Shown piece by piece: positions 10,411 to 21,029 of a stretch of DNA of 64,000 bases (positions are counted from its first letter, which is position 1; each line of letters begins with the position of its first letter). A program made the translations under genes and the position numbers. The stretch covers positions 61,517 to 125,516 of the forward strand of contig DIBU01000004.1 in NCBI GenBank assembly GCA_002416125.1. The letters are read 5' to 3'. The notes beneath the pieces were generated by a model. It was not told the DNA's origin. It did not search any database and was given only the letters and a program-made list of their open reading frames with translations. Origin of the DNA: Halieaceae bacterium UBA5044 (lineage in GTDB: Bacteria; Pseudomonadota; Gammaproteobacteria; Pseudomonadales; Halieaceae).

Positions 10411-13400
10411 ATGCGCCCGGTGGCGCGCTGCGCGGTGTTGCGCGCCGCACTCCTGACATTTGTCTGCCTGTGTGCGCCCCTGCTGCACGCAGAGCCGCAC
10501 GCGCAGTTGACGTTGACAGCCGAGGAAAGGCAATGGCTCGACACGCATCCGGTGCTGCGGGTGGGCAACGAAGTGGACTGGGCGCCCTATAACTTCCATG
10601 AAGATGGCAAGCCCCTCGGGTACTCTATTGATGTCATGCGCGTGCTGGCCAGCCGGCTCGGTGTGCAGATCGAATTTGTCGGGCCGGAGCACTGGCCGGA
10701 GCTTGAAGCGCGGCTGATCTCCGGCGATATCGATATCCTGCTCAACACCGTGCGGACGCCCTCGCGTGACGCCAGCATGTTGTTCACGCAGCCCTACGGC
10801 ACGGCAACGGTCGGCATCGCCAGCCGGCTCGATACGCCGGTCACCTCGCTGGAGCGCGCCCAGGGCCTGCGCGTCGCGGTGCCGCGCGGGTTTTTCACGG
10901 AGCAGTTGCTGCCCGCGGCACATCCCGGAATCGAGCTGGTGCTCACCGAGGGCACGGTAGCGTCCTTGATGGCGGTTGCCGTGGGCAACGCCGATGCAAC
11001 CGTGGGCGCCTATCCGGCCCTGCGTCACCAGATCAAGTCCAATTTGCTGGGGCAGCTCGGGGTGACTGGCGACTACCGTCTGCCCGAGCCGGACCTGGCC
11101 AGGCTGCGAATTGCCGTGCGCAAAGACCAGCCGCTGCTGCACGGCTTGCTGCTCAAGGCGCTGGATACGTTTTCCCCGCGCCAGCGCGCCGACCTGCTGG
11201 AACGCTGGCTGGACGCGGAGCAGGCATTACAGGTTTCCCGTCCCTCCGCGGCTTCGGCCCTGATGGGCGATTCCCTGGAACTGCTGGTGGGACTGGCTGT
11301 GCTGGTGGCTCTGGTGGTCGCACTGTTGCTTTTCCTGTTGCGCGGTGTGAGCCCCCAACGCCAGCTGGTGCTGTTCTCGGGGATCCGTTTCCGGCTTGCC
11401 GTATACGGCGTTGCCATCCTGTTTCTGAGTATCACGGTGCTGGCCGCCCAGGCCACATTGCAGCGGCTGGAGTCTGATGCGCGCAGCGACCAGGCGCTCA
11501 TTCTGACCTCGATCAACAGCGGTGTGCAGTCCGGGCTGGAGCTCTGGTTCGAGCGACAGGTGGTCTACCTGCGGGAAATGCTGCAGGCCGCCGATGTGCG
11601 CCAGCGCATGGCCGAGGTGGCGCAGGCCGCATCGCCGGAGCGCAGCGCCCAGGCGGCCGCTTCCCTGACGGCCCTGATTGCCGCCCGCTCGAATCACGAA
11701 AACCCCTATTTCGTGCTGCTCGACAGCGACGGCGAGGTGCTGGCGGGCAATGAGCCACACCGTGCGGGTGAGACATACCCACGCGAACGTCTGCCGCAGC
11801 ACCTGGAGGCGGCGGCGTCAATGCGCGCACCGTTGCTGCTGGCCATCGACCACGACACGAGCACGCATGAGCACCACCTGGCACTGTTGCGGGCGGTGCG
11901 GCTGGACGCTGCCAGCACGGTGTTCCTGCTCATTGAGGCGGGTGATCGCGCGGAATTCAACGCCCTGCTGTATGCCGCCCGGGCCGGCGAGTCCGGCGAG
12001 TCATTCATCTTCAACCGTCGCGGGGAGGTGCTCAGTGGCTCGCGCTTCTCCGAGGACATTCTGGCCCTTTCCGAACGCTATCCCGGTGTTCTCTCGCCCC
12101 GGGGGTACCCGCGCCTGCTCGACCCCGGTGTCAACCTGCTGGCGGGCGAGCGTCCCGAGGAACCGGCGTCCACCTGGCCCTTGACGCGTATGGCGGCGCA
12201 GGCCATTTCCGGGCTTGAGGGTGTGGAAACCCTGGGCTACCGCGATTACCGCGGGCAGCCGGTGATGGGCGCCTGGTCGTGGTCACCGATGCTGGATCTC
12301 GGCGTGGCCACGGAAATCGATGTGGCAGAGGTGCTGCAGCAGTACCGCCTCGTCGAGCGGCTGGTCTATGCCGTTGCGCTGGCCATCACCATACTGGTGA
12401 TCAGCATGCTCGCCTTCGTGCTGTGGCTCTCTGAGCGTGGACGGCGTTATCTGCAGCGTCAATTGCGCGAGCAGGGGGAGGAGATGCGCGCAGTGGGCTC
12501 GGCCGTCGAACAGAGCCCCGTGTCCGTGCTCATTACCGACGTGCGGGGATGCATCGAGTATGTGAATCCGGCGTTCACGCGGCTGACCGGATACACCGAG
12601 GCTGAGGTCACCGGACGCACGCCCAGTCTGTTGAAGAGCGGCAAAATGAACGCCGCCTATTACCAGGACATGTGGCAGACCATTACCGCTGGCGAAGTGT
12701 GGCACAGCGAAATCACCAACCGGACCCGGGATGGACGCCTCCTCTGGTGTGACCAGGTGATTGCTCCCGTCTTCGACCCGGCGGGGGGAATCAGGAATTA
12801 TGTGGGCCTGCTGCAGGACGTGACGGAAACCCGCAGGCTGCTCGCCGACCTGCATGCGGCAGAACTGAGCCGCACCGAGTCGCTGCGTGCGGCCCGGGCC
12901 TCAATCTGGGAGTGGGACATTCTCAGCGATCAGTGGTCCTGGGAGGGCAGCTTTATCCGTGCCCTCGGCGTGGACCCGGAGGGCGAGGGCCTCGATGGTG
13001 ACTGGTACCTGTCGCAGGTACATCCCGAGGACCGCGCGGCCCTGGTCAATGCGCTGCGGCGTGGAGTGAAGACGGCAGAGCCGGTGGAGGTCGATTATCG
13101 GCTACGGCGCGCGGATGGCAGCACCGTCTATGTGCATGCAAGAGGCCAGGTGCGTTGCGATGAGACGGGCAGGTCTGTCTCCATGACCGGCGTCAACTTC
13201 GACGTGACCGAGCTGGAAATGGCCCGGCGGCAGGAGGCGGAGAAGCAGCAGCAGTTCGAAGCGCTGCTGGAGTCGGCCCCGGACGCCCTGGTGATCACCG
13301 ATGCCCGTGGTGAGATCACACTGGTCAATCGCCGCGCGCAGGAGCTCTTCGGGTACGCGCCGGGAGAAATGATCGGCGAAAGTGTCGAGATTCTCATGCC

Positions 13401-16400
13401 GGAAACACAGCGACAGGGGCACGTTGCGATGCGCGACGCGTTTGTCAGCGCGGCCCGTTCGGGTGCCCTGCGCAGTGCCAAGGCCCGGGAGCTGGTCGCG
13501 GCGCACCGCGATGGCACCCCGATTCCGGTTGAAATCAGCCTCAACCCCATGGGGCAGGGGGCCAGCCTGCGGATCATCGCTGCGCTGCGCGACATCACTG
13601 AGCGCAAGGCCATGCAGCGTGCGCTGACCCTGCGGGACCAGGAGTACAGTCGCCTGGTGTCCACCATCCCCGGCACGGTGTACCGCGCACGGCCAGACGA
13701 GCACTGGACCATGCTCTACATGAACGATGCCGTACAGACCCTGACCGGTTATCCCGCGAGCGAGTTCATCAACAACGCGGTGCGCAGTTATGCCAGCGTC
13801 ATTCACCCAGAGGACGCGCAACACGTGAGCCGTGTGATCAGCGCCGCCATCGAGGAAGACCACACATTCACGCTGCAATACCGCATTCTGGACCGGGACG
13901 GAGAGGTGCGACTCGTGTTTGAGACCGGGCGCGCCGAGTACAACGAGGAGGGCGCCCCGGAGACTCTCGTCGGAACCCTCATCGACATCACCCCGCGCAT
14001 GCGCGCCGAACAGCGCCGGGAGGAGAGCGAGCAACGCCTGCTGTTGATCGCCGAGGCGGCGGATCTCGGCCTCTGGGAGTACCTCTCCGAGGGTGATCGC
14101 TTTATCACCAATGTGAATTTCACCCGGTTGATGCGCTATTCGCCGCTGGAATTGCGCGAGAGTGAGGACACCTGGGCGCCGCTGCGTCACGGCATCGATT
14201 CCGTCGTGCGCCTGACGCACCCGGACGATGTCGGGCGGGCCATCGCGTTGGCGACGGACTGCCTCGAAGGGCGCACGGATGTTTATCGCTGTGAGTACCG
14301 ACAGCTGTGTGCCGATGGGGAATGGCGCTGGTTTCTTGATGTCGGCCAGGTGGTCGAGCGCGACGAAAGCGGTCGCATGACGCGCATCGCCGGTGTGCGC
14401 ATCAATCACCATGTAGAGCGTCTGCTCAACCAGGAACTGGAAGCCGCGCGTGACGAAGCGCAGGCCGCGACAGCCGCCAAATCCAGCTTCCTGGCCAACA
14501 TGTCCCATGAGATTCGCACACCGATGAACGCGATCATGGGCATGACGCACCTCGCCATGCGCACACCACTTGACGACAGACAGCGCGACTACCTGAGCAA
14601 GATTGAACTTTCAGCGAAGACGCTACTCTCGATCATCAACGACATTCTGGATTTCTCCAAGATCGAAGCGGGCAAGCTGAGTATCGAGACCATCCCCTTT
14701 GCCCTGGACGAGGTGTTTGAGCGCCTCGCGAACACCACCGGCATGCGCGCGGCTGAAAAGAACATCGAGTTCCTGTTCCGGTTGCCCGCCGACCTGCCGC
14801 GCCTGCTGCTGGGTGACCCGGTGCGCCTGGGGCAGATTCTGGTGAACCTGTGCAGTAATGCGGTGAAGTTCACCGAGGACGGTGGTGAGGTGATCGTCGC
14901 CGTTGACATCATTGAGCGCAGTGAACACCAACTGCGGCTGCAATTCAGCGTCACAGACACCGGTATTGGATTGACAACCGAGCAGCAGTCCGCGCTGTTC
15001 CAGGCCTTCACCCAGGCTGACCCTTCGACCACGCGCAAGTATGGCGGTACCGGCCTTGGCCTCGCCATCTGCAAGAATCTCGTCGACCTGATGGGTGGAC
15101 AGATCTGGGTTGAAAGCGAATTTGGTGTGGGCTCGGTGTTCCGCTTCACGCTGCCCTGTGGCATCGATGAGGCGCGCCCCGGTATCTCCCAGTCGCAGGA
15201 TCCGCTGCGTGTGTTGGTCGTGGACGACAACCGAACCGCCCGGGAGATTCTCGGCCAGTACCTGAGCGCATTTGGCTACCGTGTGGATTACGCGGCCGAT
15301 GTCACACAGCCCATTGATGCCCTGCGGCGTAGCGCAAAGGACGCGCACTATGCCGCGGTCCTGCTGGACTGGAAGCTGGGTGACGCCAGCGGGCGGGAGG
15401 TGCTACTGCAACTGCAGCACCAAGAGCCGCAGCTGCCACCCCCCGCGGTGATCGTCCTGTTGGATATCGGTGCTGAACCGGTGGAGGAACCCGACACCGG
15501 CCTGCCGATTGCCGCCTTCCTCACCAAACCAGTGACACCATCGGCGCTGCTGGATGCGGTGGTTCAGGCGGTCGAGGGCGGCCCTCGGGCGGGTGCCCGC
15601 CGCGCGTCGGAAACCCGGGACCTGCAGCAGGCTGTCGATCACCTGCGAGGAGCCCATGTTTTGCTGGTCGAGGATAATCTGGTCAACCAGGATGTGGCGC
15701 GTGAGTTGCTGGAAGGCTACGGCATACGCGTAACGCTCGCGGGAGATGGCCTTGAGGCCCTGCAGCTACTGGAAGCCCAGCGCTTTGACGGTGTGCTGAT
15801 GGATTGCCAGATGCCGGTGATGGATGGCTACGAGGCCACACGTCGTATCCGGGCCAACCCGGCAACGCAGGCGCTGCCGGTGATTGCCATGACGGCCAAC
15901 GTCATGTCCGGAGACCGGGAGCGGGTGCTCGCGGTGGGAATGAATGACCACATCGGCAAACCGCTTGATGTGGCTGTGATGCTGGTCACAATGGCGCGCT
16001 GGATAGCACCTGCGGAGGGTGCCGGGCCCGTGGAGACGCCGTCCGTTAGCGCGGCCCGCCCCGGTCACACCGTGCAATTGCCAGAGGAGGTGTTGGCGCT
16101 GCCCGATGTCGATGCCGCTGCCGGGCTGGAGCGGCTGCAGGGCAATACCGCCCTGTACCTGCGTATCCTGCACGGCTTCGCCACAGACCAGGCGCAGTTT
16201 GTCGATGCCTTCCACACGGCGGTACAGCGTGGCCACTGGCATCAGGCGCAGCGCAGTGCACATTCACTGAAAGGGCTTGCTGCAACCGTGGGCGCATCGG
16301 GGCTCTCGCAGGCGGCCGCGGCGCTGGAGCAGGCCTGTCGTCCCGACGAGCCGGATGCCGCGGAGGTCGATGCGTTGCTGCAGGATGTCGCGCAGCTGCT

Positions 16401-16686
16401 GCTGCCACTGCTGGCCGCCCTGGAGCAGATTCCGTCGCCGGGAGGGGCAAGCGGTCCGGTTGATAGCGGCCAGCAGGCAGCAGGTGACACCGTCGGCGCC
16501 TTGACCCGACTGCGCGCACTGCTGGCCGAGGACGATGCCGCCGCGCGTCCCCTGTTGAACGCGGAGGCCCCGGCCCTGCGCGCCGCGGCCCCGGAGCGGT
16601 TCCGCAACCTGCAGCGGGCACTGGCGGCCTACGATTACGCGCGTGCCCTGACGCTCGTTGACGACTGGCTGGCCAGCCTGCCGTGA
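10411..16686 (+). CDS. Giant hybrid sensor histidine kinase (SBP-dCache-PASx5-HisKA-HATPase-REC-REC-HPt)
   Basis: 2091 residues. Order: signal peptide (1-27); periplasmic solute-binding domain of the SBP_bac_3 type (about 30-270); two transmembrane helices near 290-345; a periplasmic Cache-like segment (about 350-640); transmembrane helix near 650-672; about five PAS/PAC modules (690-1340); HisKA with His1366 in S-H-E-I-R-T-P; HATPase with N-box near 1475 and G-G-T-G-L-G-L; receiver 1 with Asp1653; receiver 2 with Asp1798; HPt with His1951 in H-S-L-K-G. A complete phosphorelay in one chain, with two separate periplasmic sensing units. It probably feeds the adjacent HD-GYP regulator. Confidence 0.93.
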   Translation: MRPVARCAVLRAALLTFVCLCAPLLHAEPHAQLTLTAEERQWLDTHPVLRVGNEVDWAPYNFHEDGKPLGYSIDVMRVLASRLGVQIEFVGPEHWPELEARLISGDIDILLNTVRTPSRDASMLFTQPYGTATVGIASRLDTPVTSLERAQGLRVAVPRGFFTEQLLPAAHPGIELVLTEGTVASLMAVAVGNADATVGAYPALRHQIKSNLLGQLGVTGDYRLPEPDLARLRIAVRKDQPLLHGLLLKALDTFSPRQRADLLERWLDAEQALQVSRPSAASALMGDSLELLVGLAVLVALVVALLLFLLRGVSPQRQLVLFSGIRFRLAVYGVAILFLSITVLAAQATLQRLESDARSDQALILTSINSGVQSGLELWFERQVVYLREMLQAADVRQRMAEVAQAASPERSAQAAASLTALIAARSNHENPYFVLLDSDGEVLAGNEPHRAGETYPRERLPQHLEAAASMRAPLLLAIDHDTSTHEHHLALLRAVRLDAASTVFLLIEAGDRAEFNALLYAARAGESGESFIFNRRGEVLSGSRFSEDILALSERYPGVLSPRGYPRLLDPGVNLLAGERPEEPASTWPLTRMAAQAISGLEGVETLGYRDYRGQPVMGAWSWSPMLDLGVATEIDVAEVLQQYRLVERLVYAVALAITILVISMLAFVLWLSERGRRYLQRQLREQGEEMRAVGSAVEQSPVSVLITDVRGCIEYVNPAFTRLTGYTEAEVTGRTPSLLKSGKMNAAYYQDMWQTITAGEVWHSEITNRTRDGRLLWCDQVIAPVFDPAGGIRNYVGLLQDVTETRRLLADLHAAELSRTESLRAARASIWEWDILSDQWSWEGSFIRALGVDPEGEGLDGDWYLSQVHPEDRAALVNALRRGVKTAEPVEVDYRLRRADGSTVYVHARGQVRCDETGRSVSMTGVNFDVTELEMARRQEAEKQQQFEALLESAPDALVITDARGEITLVNRRAQELFGYAPGEMIGESVEILMPETQRQGHVAMRDAFVSAARSGALRSAKARELVAAHRDGTPIPVEISLNPMGQGASLRIIAALRDITERKAMQRALTLRDQEYSRLVSTIPGTVYRARPDEHWTMLYMNDAVQTLTGYPASEFINNAVRSYASVIHPEDAQHVSRVISAAIEEDHTFTLQYRILDRDGEVRLVFETGRAEYNEEGAPETLVGTLIDITPRMRAEQRREESEQRLLLIAEAADLGLWEYLSEGDRFITNVNFTRLMRYSPLELRESEDTWAPLRHGIDSVVRLTHPDDVGRAIALATDCLEGRTDVYRCEYRQLCADGEWRWFLDVGQVVERDESGRMTRIAGVRINHHVERLLNQELEAARDEAQAATAAKSSFLANMSHEIRTPMNAIMGMTHLAMRTPLDDRQRDYLSKIELSAKTLLSIINDILDFSKIEAGKLSIETIPFALDEVFERLANTTGMRAAEKNIEFLFRLPADLPRLLLGDPVRLGQILVNLCSNAVKFTEDGGEVIVAVDIIERSEHQLRLQFSVTDTGIGLTTEQQSALFQAFTQADPSTTRKYGGTGLGLAICKNLVDLMGGQIWVESEFGVGSVFRFTLPCGIDEARPGISQSQDPLRVLVVDDNRTAREILGQYLSAFGYRVDYAADVTQPIDALRRSAKDAHYAAVLLDWKLGDASGREVLLQLQHQEPQLPPPAVIVLLDIGAEPVEEPDTGLPIAAFLTKPVTPSALLDAVVQAVEGGPRAGARRASETRDLQQAVDHLRGAHVLLVEDNLVNQDVARELLEGYGIRVTLAGDGLEALQLLEAQRFDGVLMDCQMPVMDGYEATRRIRANPATQALPVIAMTANVMSGDRERVLAVGMNDHIGKPLDVAVMLVTMARWIAPAEGAGPVETPSVSAARPGHTVQLPEEVLALPDVDAAAGLERLQGNTALYLRILHGFATDQAQFVDAFHTAVQRGHWHQAQRSAHSLKGLAATVGASGLSQAAAALEQACRPDEPDAAEVDALLQDVAQLLLPLLAALEQIPSPGGASGPVDSGQQAAGDTVGALTRLRALLAEDDAAARPLLNAEAPALRAAAPERFRNLQRALAAYDYARALTLVDDWLASLP

Positions 16687-16828
16687 TCGCTGGCCGGATA
16701 TCGGCCACCCGCGGCTGACGTTCAGGCATTCATACCACTCTGCACTTTACCGCCCTGCGGGTTTCTAGGGGCGGCTCAGCCCCGTATTCTCCAAGCTACT
16801 TCCCTGACAACACAAAGCGAGGTCGGCA

Positions 16829-18526
16829 TTGCATTACGATCAGGAAGTGGACTGGCTGGTGGCGGGCAGTGGTGCCGCGGGCATGACGGGTGCCGTCGTG
16901 GCACACCAGCTGGGCGGTCGTGTACTGGTTGTGGAAAAAGAGCCGCGCTACGGCGGCACAACCTGCAAGTCGGGTGGCGTTGCATGGCTGCCGGGCAATC
17001 ATCGCCAGGCTGAGCTGGGCATTGATGACAGTGCGGAGGAGGGCTGGCGGTATCTGCGGGCGCTGATCGGTGACAGTGTCAGTCCGGCCCGGCTGCGGGC
17101 GTTTGCAACGCGCGCGGGCGAGATGCTGGACTTCATGATGCGCCACAGCCGCGTGGAGTTCACGCCGCTGCCGGAGTACATGGATTACTACCCCACCCAG
17201 CCGGGCTACAAATCCGGGGGCCGTTCCATGGACCCGGGTGCCTTCTCATTGCGCGAGCTCGGCCCCGAGGCCGAGCGCATACGAAACGACTATGATTCGC
17301 TGCTGCGCTGTAACATCACGGTGCCCGAGGGGCGCAAGCTGGGTGATATGGGGCTCGCGGCGATCTGGCTCGGTGTGCGCCTGTATGCGCGTTACTGGCT
17401 GGATCTCCCGGCACGCCTGCGCGGAAAGCCCGACCAACGGGTAACACTGGGCGCGGGGCTGGTGGCCCGCTTGCGACGCTCGCTGATGGATCGGGATATT
17501 CCCCTGTGGCTGAATGCGCCACTGGGCGAGCTGTTGCTGGAGGATGGCCGGGTCACCGGTGCGGTGGTGGTCCGGGAGGGCGTGGAGCAGCGCATTCGGG
17601 CGCGTCGCGGTGTGTTGCTGGCGATGGGCGGTTTTTCGCACAACGCCGCGATGCGACAGGCCTTCCAGCAGGCGCCGATCGGCGCCGACTGGACGGCCGC
17701 CGCGCCGGGTGCAACCGGCGACGGCATCCGTATGGGGCAGTCGCTGGGGGCGGCGCTGGGTTTTATGAAGAGCGCCTGGTGGTCGCCGACCTACAGGATG
17801 CCCGACGGCCGCGTGCTGGCCCTGATCGCGGGCAAGGCCTACCCGGGGTCCATCATGGTGAACCGGAAGGGCCTGCGCTTCACCAACGAAGCGCAACCCT
17901 ACGAGGATGTGGTGAAAGACCAGTACGCCTCGGAAGCTCGTGGAGAGGGCGCCATCCCCTGCTATCTGGTGTTCGATGCACGCTATCGTCAACAGTACCC
18001 TGTCGGCCATATCAAGCCTGGGAAAATGGTCGGTGACGGGCAGCTTCCCGAGGCATTGTTCAGCTCCGGCCTGCTGACCCGGGCGGAGTCGCTGGGCGCG
18101 CTTGCTGCGGCGCTTGACATCGACGCAGCGGGCCTCCTGGCCACTGTCGAGCGGTTCAATCGGCACGCCCGGGAAGGGCGAGACCCGGACTACGGACGCG
18201 GTGACTCGGAACACGACCGCTATTACGCGGATCCGAAAGTGCAGCCCAACCCCTGTCTCGGCCCGCTGGATACGGCCCCCTACTACGCGCTGCGCTGCGA
18301 AGCCGGTGATCTGGACACCAAGGGTGGATTGCTGTGCGACGAGCATGGGCGGGTTTTGAAGGAATCGGGTGAGGCCATACCGGGGCTCTATGCCGCGGGG
18401 AATACCAGCGCCGCCGTGATGGGGGATACCTATCCGGGAGCAGGGGCCACAATCGGGTCTGCCATGACCTTTGCCTACCTTGCGGCGCTGCATGCGCTGA
18501 ACGACGAGGAGTCGGCTAATGAGTAA
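16829..18526 (+). CDS. FAD-dependent oxidoreductase, 3-oxosteroid dehydrogenase / fumarate reductase-like
   Basis: 565 residues from a TTG start preceded by GCGAGG; no other plausible start precedes the dinucleotide fold. The G13-S-G-A-A-G18 motif with a V-V-E-K acidic residue after strand 2 binds FAD, and the C-terminal T-Y-P-G-A-G-A-T-I-G block closes it. Overall resemblance is to 3-ketosteroid delta1-dehydrogenases and related FAD succinate-dehydrogenase-fold enzymes, which desaturate oxo-steroid A rings. The stop overlaps the Rieske oxygenase gene by eight bases, a strong functional link. The exact substrate is not provable from sequence. Confidence 0.87.
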   Translation: MHYDQEVDWLVAGSGAAGMTGAVVAHQLGGRVLVVEKEPRYGGTTCKSGGVAWLPGNHRQAELGIDDSAEEGWRYLRALIGDSVSPARLRAFATRAGEMLDFMMRHSRVEFTPLPEYMDYYPTQPGYKSGGRSMDPGAFSLRELGPEAERIRNDYDSLLRCNITVPEGRKLGDMGLAAIWLGVRLYARYWLDLPARLRGKPDQRVTLGAGLVARLRRSLMDRDIPLWLNAPLGELLLEDGRVTGAVVVREGVEQRIRARRGVLLAMGGFSHNAAMRQAFQQAPIGADWTAAAPGATGDGIRMGQSLGAALGFMKSAWWSPTYRMPDGRVLALIAGKAYPGSIMVNRKGLRFTNEAQPYEDVVKDQYASEARGEGAIPCYLVFDARYRQQYPVGHIKPGKMVGDGQLPEALFSSGLLTRAESLGALAAALDIDAAGLLATVERFNRHAREGRDPDYGRGDSEHDRYYADPKVQPNPCLGPLDTAPYYALRCEAGDLDTKGGLLCDEHGRVLKESGEAIPGLYAAGNTSAAVMGDTYPGAGATIGSAMTFAYLAALHALNDEESANE

Positions 18527-19562
18527 CTACCGTTACGCGTTTCTCGAGCCCGGCCGCTTCGCACGTGGCTGGCACATTGTCGCGTTCTCCAGTGAATTAC
18601 CGCCGGGGACCGTGCAGCGGCTGCATTATTTTGGTGTTGATCTGGTGCTGTTTCGCGGTGAGTCCGGCAAGGCCTCGGTGCTCGACGCACATTGCCCGCA
18701 CCTGGGCGCGCACCTGGCGAGCGATGGCGGGCGGATCGTCGGCGATGCGCTGGCCTGCCCCTTTCATGGCTGGACCTTCGCCGGTGACGGGGAATGCATC
18801 GACATTCCCTATGCCAGTCGCATACCCGAGCGCGCGCGGAATGCGCTGCGTGGCTGGCCGGTGCTGGAGCGCAATGGCTTTATCGCCGTGTGGCATGATC
18901 CGGAGGCGGGTCCGCCGGAAGATTACCTGCCCGGCATCGACGCGTGGGGCGATGGCGAAGGTGGCTGGGGCGACTGGCGTTTCCATCGCTCACGGATTCG
19001 CGCGCAGCCCTGTGACGTCATCGAGAATATCGTCGATATTGCGCACTTTCCCCACGTTCACGGCGGCGAGGTGCGGTCGTTCGAGAACCGCTTCGGCGAG
19101 CGCACGGTCACCCAGGTTTCGCGGGTGCAGCAGAGCGCGGCGGCGCGCGGGGTCATCCCGCCCGGACTGCCTTTCGATATGCAGGCCATGCGCGAACAGA
19201 GCATCGCGAATCCTGCAGATGCCTGGGGCGATGCCACCTATCATGGCCCCTCGATCATGTATTACTACACGGAGTCGCGGGGTGGCGGGGTCGACTATCG
19301 CAGCTGGTGGGTCAATTACCATACCCCGGTCAATCGTGAGGAAGTCGATCTCTGCAGCGCCGTGATCGTCAGTGGGCTGGATGGCGAACCGGTGCCCGAG
19401 GAGTTCGCCGAGCAGTACGCGATCGGTGCCCACGCGGCATTCGGGCAGGATGTGGAGATCTGGAAGGACAAGGTTTACCGCGCGGATCCGATCCTCTGTG
19501 ATGGCGATGGGCCAATCAACAAACTGCGCCGCTGGTACGAGCAGTTCTACCTGCCGCGCTAG
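18519..19562 (+). CDS. Rieske [2Fe-2S] aromatic/steroid ring hydroxylase, KshA-like oxygenase component
   Basis: 347 residues. Rieske ligands are C59-P-H61 and C80-P-F-H83. The mononuclear iron site is indicated by D173-x2-H176-x4-H181 following E-N-I-V. Size and layout fit the 3-ketosteroid 9alpha-hydroxylase-type oxygenase group rather than large dioxygenase alpha subunits. It overlaps the flavoprotein gene by eight bases; the KstD/KshA combination is the pair that opens ring B of steroids in known degraders. No reductase gene is adjacent, so electron transfer must come from elsewhere. Confidence 0.9.
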   Translation: MSNYRYAFLEPGRFARGWHIVAFSSELPPGTVQRLHYFGVDLVLFRGESGKASVLDAHCPHLGAHLASDGGRIVGDALACPFHGWTFAGDGECIDIPYASRIPERARNALRGWPVLERNGFIAVWHDPEAGPPEDYLPGIDAWGDGEGGWGDWRFHRSRIRAQPCDVIENIVDIAHFPHVHGGEVRSFENRFGERTVTQVSRVQQSAAARGVIPPGLPFDMQAMREQSIANPADAWGDATYHGPSIMYYYTESRGGGVDYRSWWVNYHTPVNREEVDLCSAVIVSGLDGEPVPEEFAEQYAIGAHAAFGQDVEIWKDKVYRADPILCDGDGPINKLRRWYEQFYLPR

Positions 19563-19703
19563 CGGCGCCCGCTTCGCTGGGCGGGCCGCCTGGCGCTGGT
19601 ACAGTTTCACGAACCGCCGGCTGACGATGCGGTGCGAGCAGTAGAGCCTCGGCCACGCCTCGCGCTACTGTGCGGGGCCCATGCCGCCAACAAGGAACCT
19701 GTC

Positions 19704-21029
19704 GTGCACGATGACAAGAAGGCAGCCCTGCGCCGCAGCGGGGAACCCCTGTACCGGTCACGCCCTGTGGAGCCGAATGCCGCGCGCTTCGGGGCGCGCC
19801 GCATCAATGCATTCATCCTGCAGTGCGAGGCGTTCTCCAACAGTTATCTGCTGCAAACGCCTGCAGGCAACATCCAGGTCAATGCCGGTATGGGCTTCGA
19901 GGCGCCCGTTATCAAGCAGAGCTATGAGGCATTTACCCAGGACCCGCTGACCCACCTGATCTTTACCCAGGGGCATGTGGATCACGTGGGTGGCGCAGAC
20001 TGGCTGCGCCAGCAGTATCCGGGCCTGCAGATTATTGCCCAGGCGGGCAATCCCGAACATCAGGCTTACGATGCCCGCCTCCACGCCTTCAGGGGCAGCC
20101 GTTCCGCGTTTGCTTTCGCGGACAAGTTCAGGGACACCTTCGCCTACTATGCGGCACAGGGCTATACCGATTTTCCCGCCCAGGCGCGCCCGGTACCTGA
20201 TCTGTTGTTTCACGAGCGCCACCGTTTCGAGCACGGTGGCCTCGAGGTTGAGTTGATTGCTGTTCCCGGTGCCGAGACCAACGACTCACTCGTCGTCTGG
20301 CTCCCCCAGCACCGTATTTGCCTCACGGGTAACCTGTTCGGTTGCCCTTTTGGTCACTTCCCCAACCTGGTCACCATCCGCGGAGATCGCTACCGGGATG
20401 CGCTGGTCTGTGCCGCGGCCGCGGAGACCGTGCGCGCGTTGGAACCGGAGCTCATTCTGTACGGCCACCACGGCCCAGTCGAGGGCAGGCAGTTGATACA
20501 GGAAGAACTCACTGTGTTGCGCGATGCCATTCTCCATGTCCACGACGCCGTGGTTGAGGGTATGAATGCGGGGAAGGACGTGCATACGCTGATGGCAGAG
20601 ATTGCCCTGCCGCCCGAACTCGAGGTGGGGCAGGGCTACGGCAAGGTTGCCTGGGGCGTGCGCGCCATCTGGGAATACTACGCGGGCTGGTTTCACCACC
20701 GCTCCACCACCGAGCTGTATGCGGTGCCGGCGGGAGCGGTGGCCGCTGACATTGTGGAACTGGCCGGTGGCATAGCACCGTTGGTTGCGCGCGCGGAAAC
20801 GAAACTGGCCGCCGGTGAGGCTGAGCAGGCCTTGCATGTGCTGGATATTGCGCTGCAGGCTGACCCCGCCCACAGGGCGGCCCGGGCGCTGGCGGCAGAT
20901 GCCCATCGCGCACTGCTGGAGGACAGCGGCAACTTCTGGCTGAGCGCCTGGTTGCGACACCAGATTCAGCGGCTGGAGGCACCCGGTGAGCAGGGTGCCG
21001 AAACCGACTACCGGGAGAAACCCCAATGA
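19704..21029 (+). CDS. MBL-fold metallo-hydrolase with alkyl-sulfatase-type dimerisation domain
   Basis: About 441 residues from the GTG at 19704, which has AAGGA eight bases upstream; an in-frame GTG at 19632 would add 24 poorly conserved residues. The metal motif reads T-Q-G-H-V-D-H-V-G-G, so the first His of the usual H-x-H-x-D-H is Gln. The second half (about 290-430) has the helical dimerisation and sterol-carrier-like arrangement of SdsA1-type alkyl sulfatases. The next gene starts inside the stop (ATGA), so the two are translationally coupled. Confidence 0.85.
   Translation: MHDDKKAALRRSGEPLYRSRPVEPNAARFGARRINAFILQCEAFSNSYLLQTPAGNIQVNAGMGFEAPVIKQSYEAFTQDPLTHLIFTQGHVDHVGGADWLRQQYPGLQIIAQAGNPEHQAYDARLHAFRGSRSAFAFADKFRDTFAYYAAQGYTDFPAQARPVPDLLFHERHRFEHGGLEVELIAVPGAETNDSLVVWLPQHRICLTGNLFGCPFGHFPNLVTIRGDRYRDALVCAAAAETVRALEPELILYGHHGPVEGRQLIQEELTVLRDAILHVHDAVVEGMNAGKDVHTLMAEIALPPELEVGQGYGKVAWGVRAIWEYYAGWFHHRSTTELYAVPAGAVAADIVELAGGIAPLVARAETKLAAGEAEQALHVLDIALQADPAHRAARALAADAHRALLEDSGNFWLSAWLRHQIQRLEAPGEQGAETDYREKPQ

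Noticed and set aside
13102..14550. Minus-strand open frame of 482 codons inside the hybrid kinase gene
   Set aside because: It is antisense to conserved PAS and HisKA domains and has no domain pattern itself; long shadow frames are common in GC-rich genes.
16687..16828. Terminator after the hybrid kinase
   Set aside because: TGGCCG-GATAT-CGGCCA can pair, but no T-run follows.
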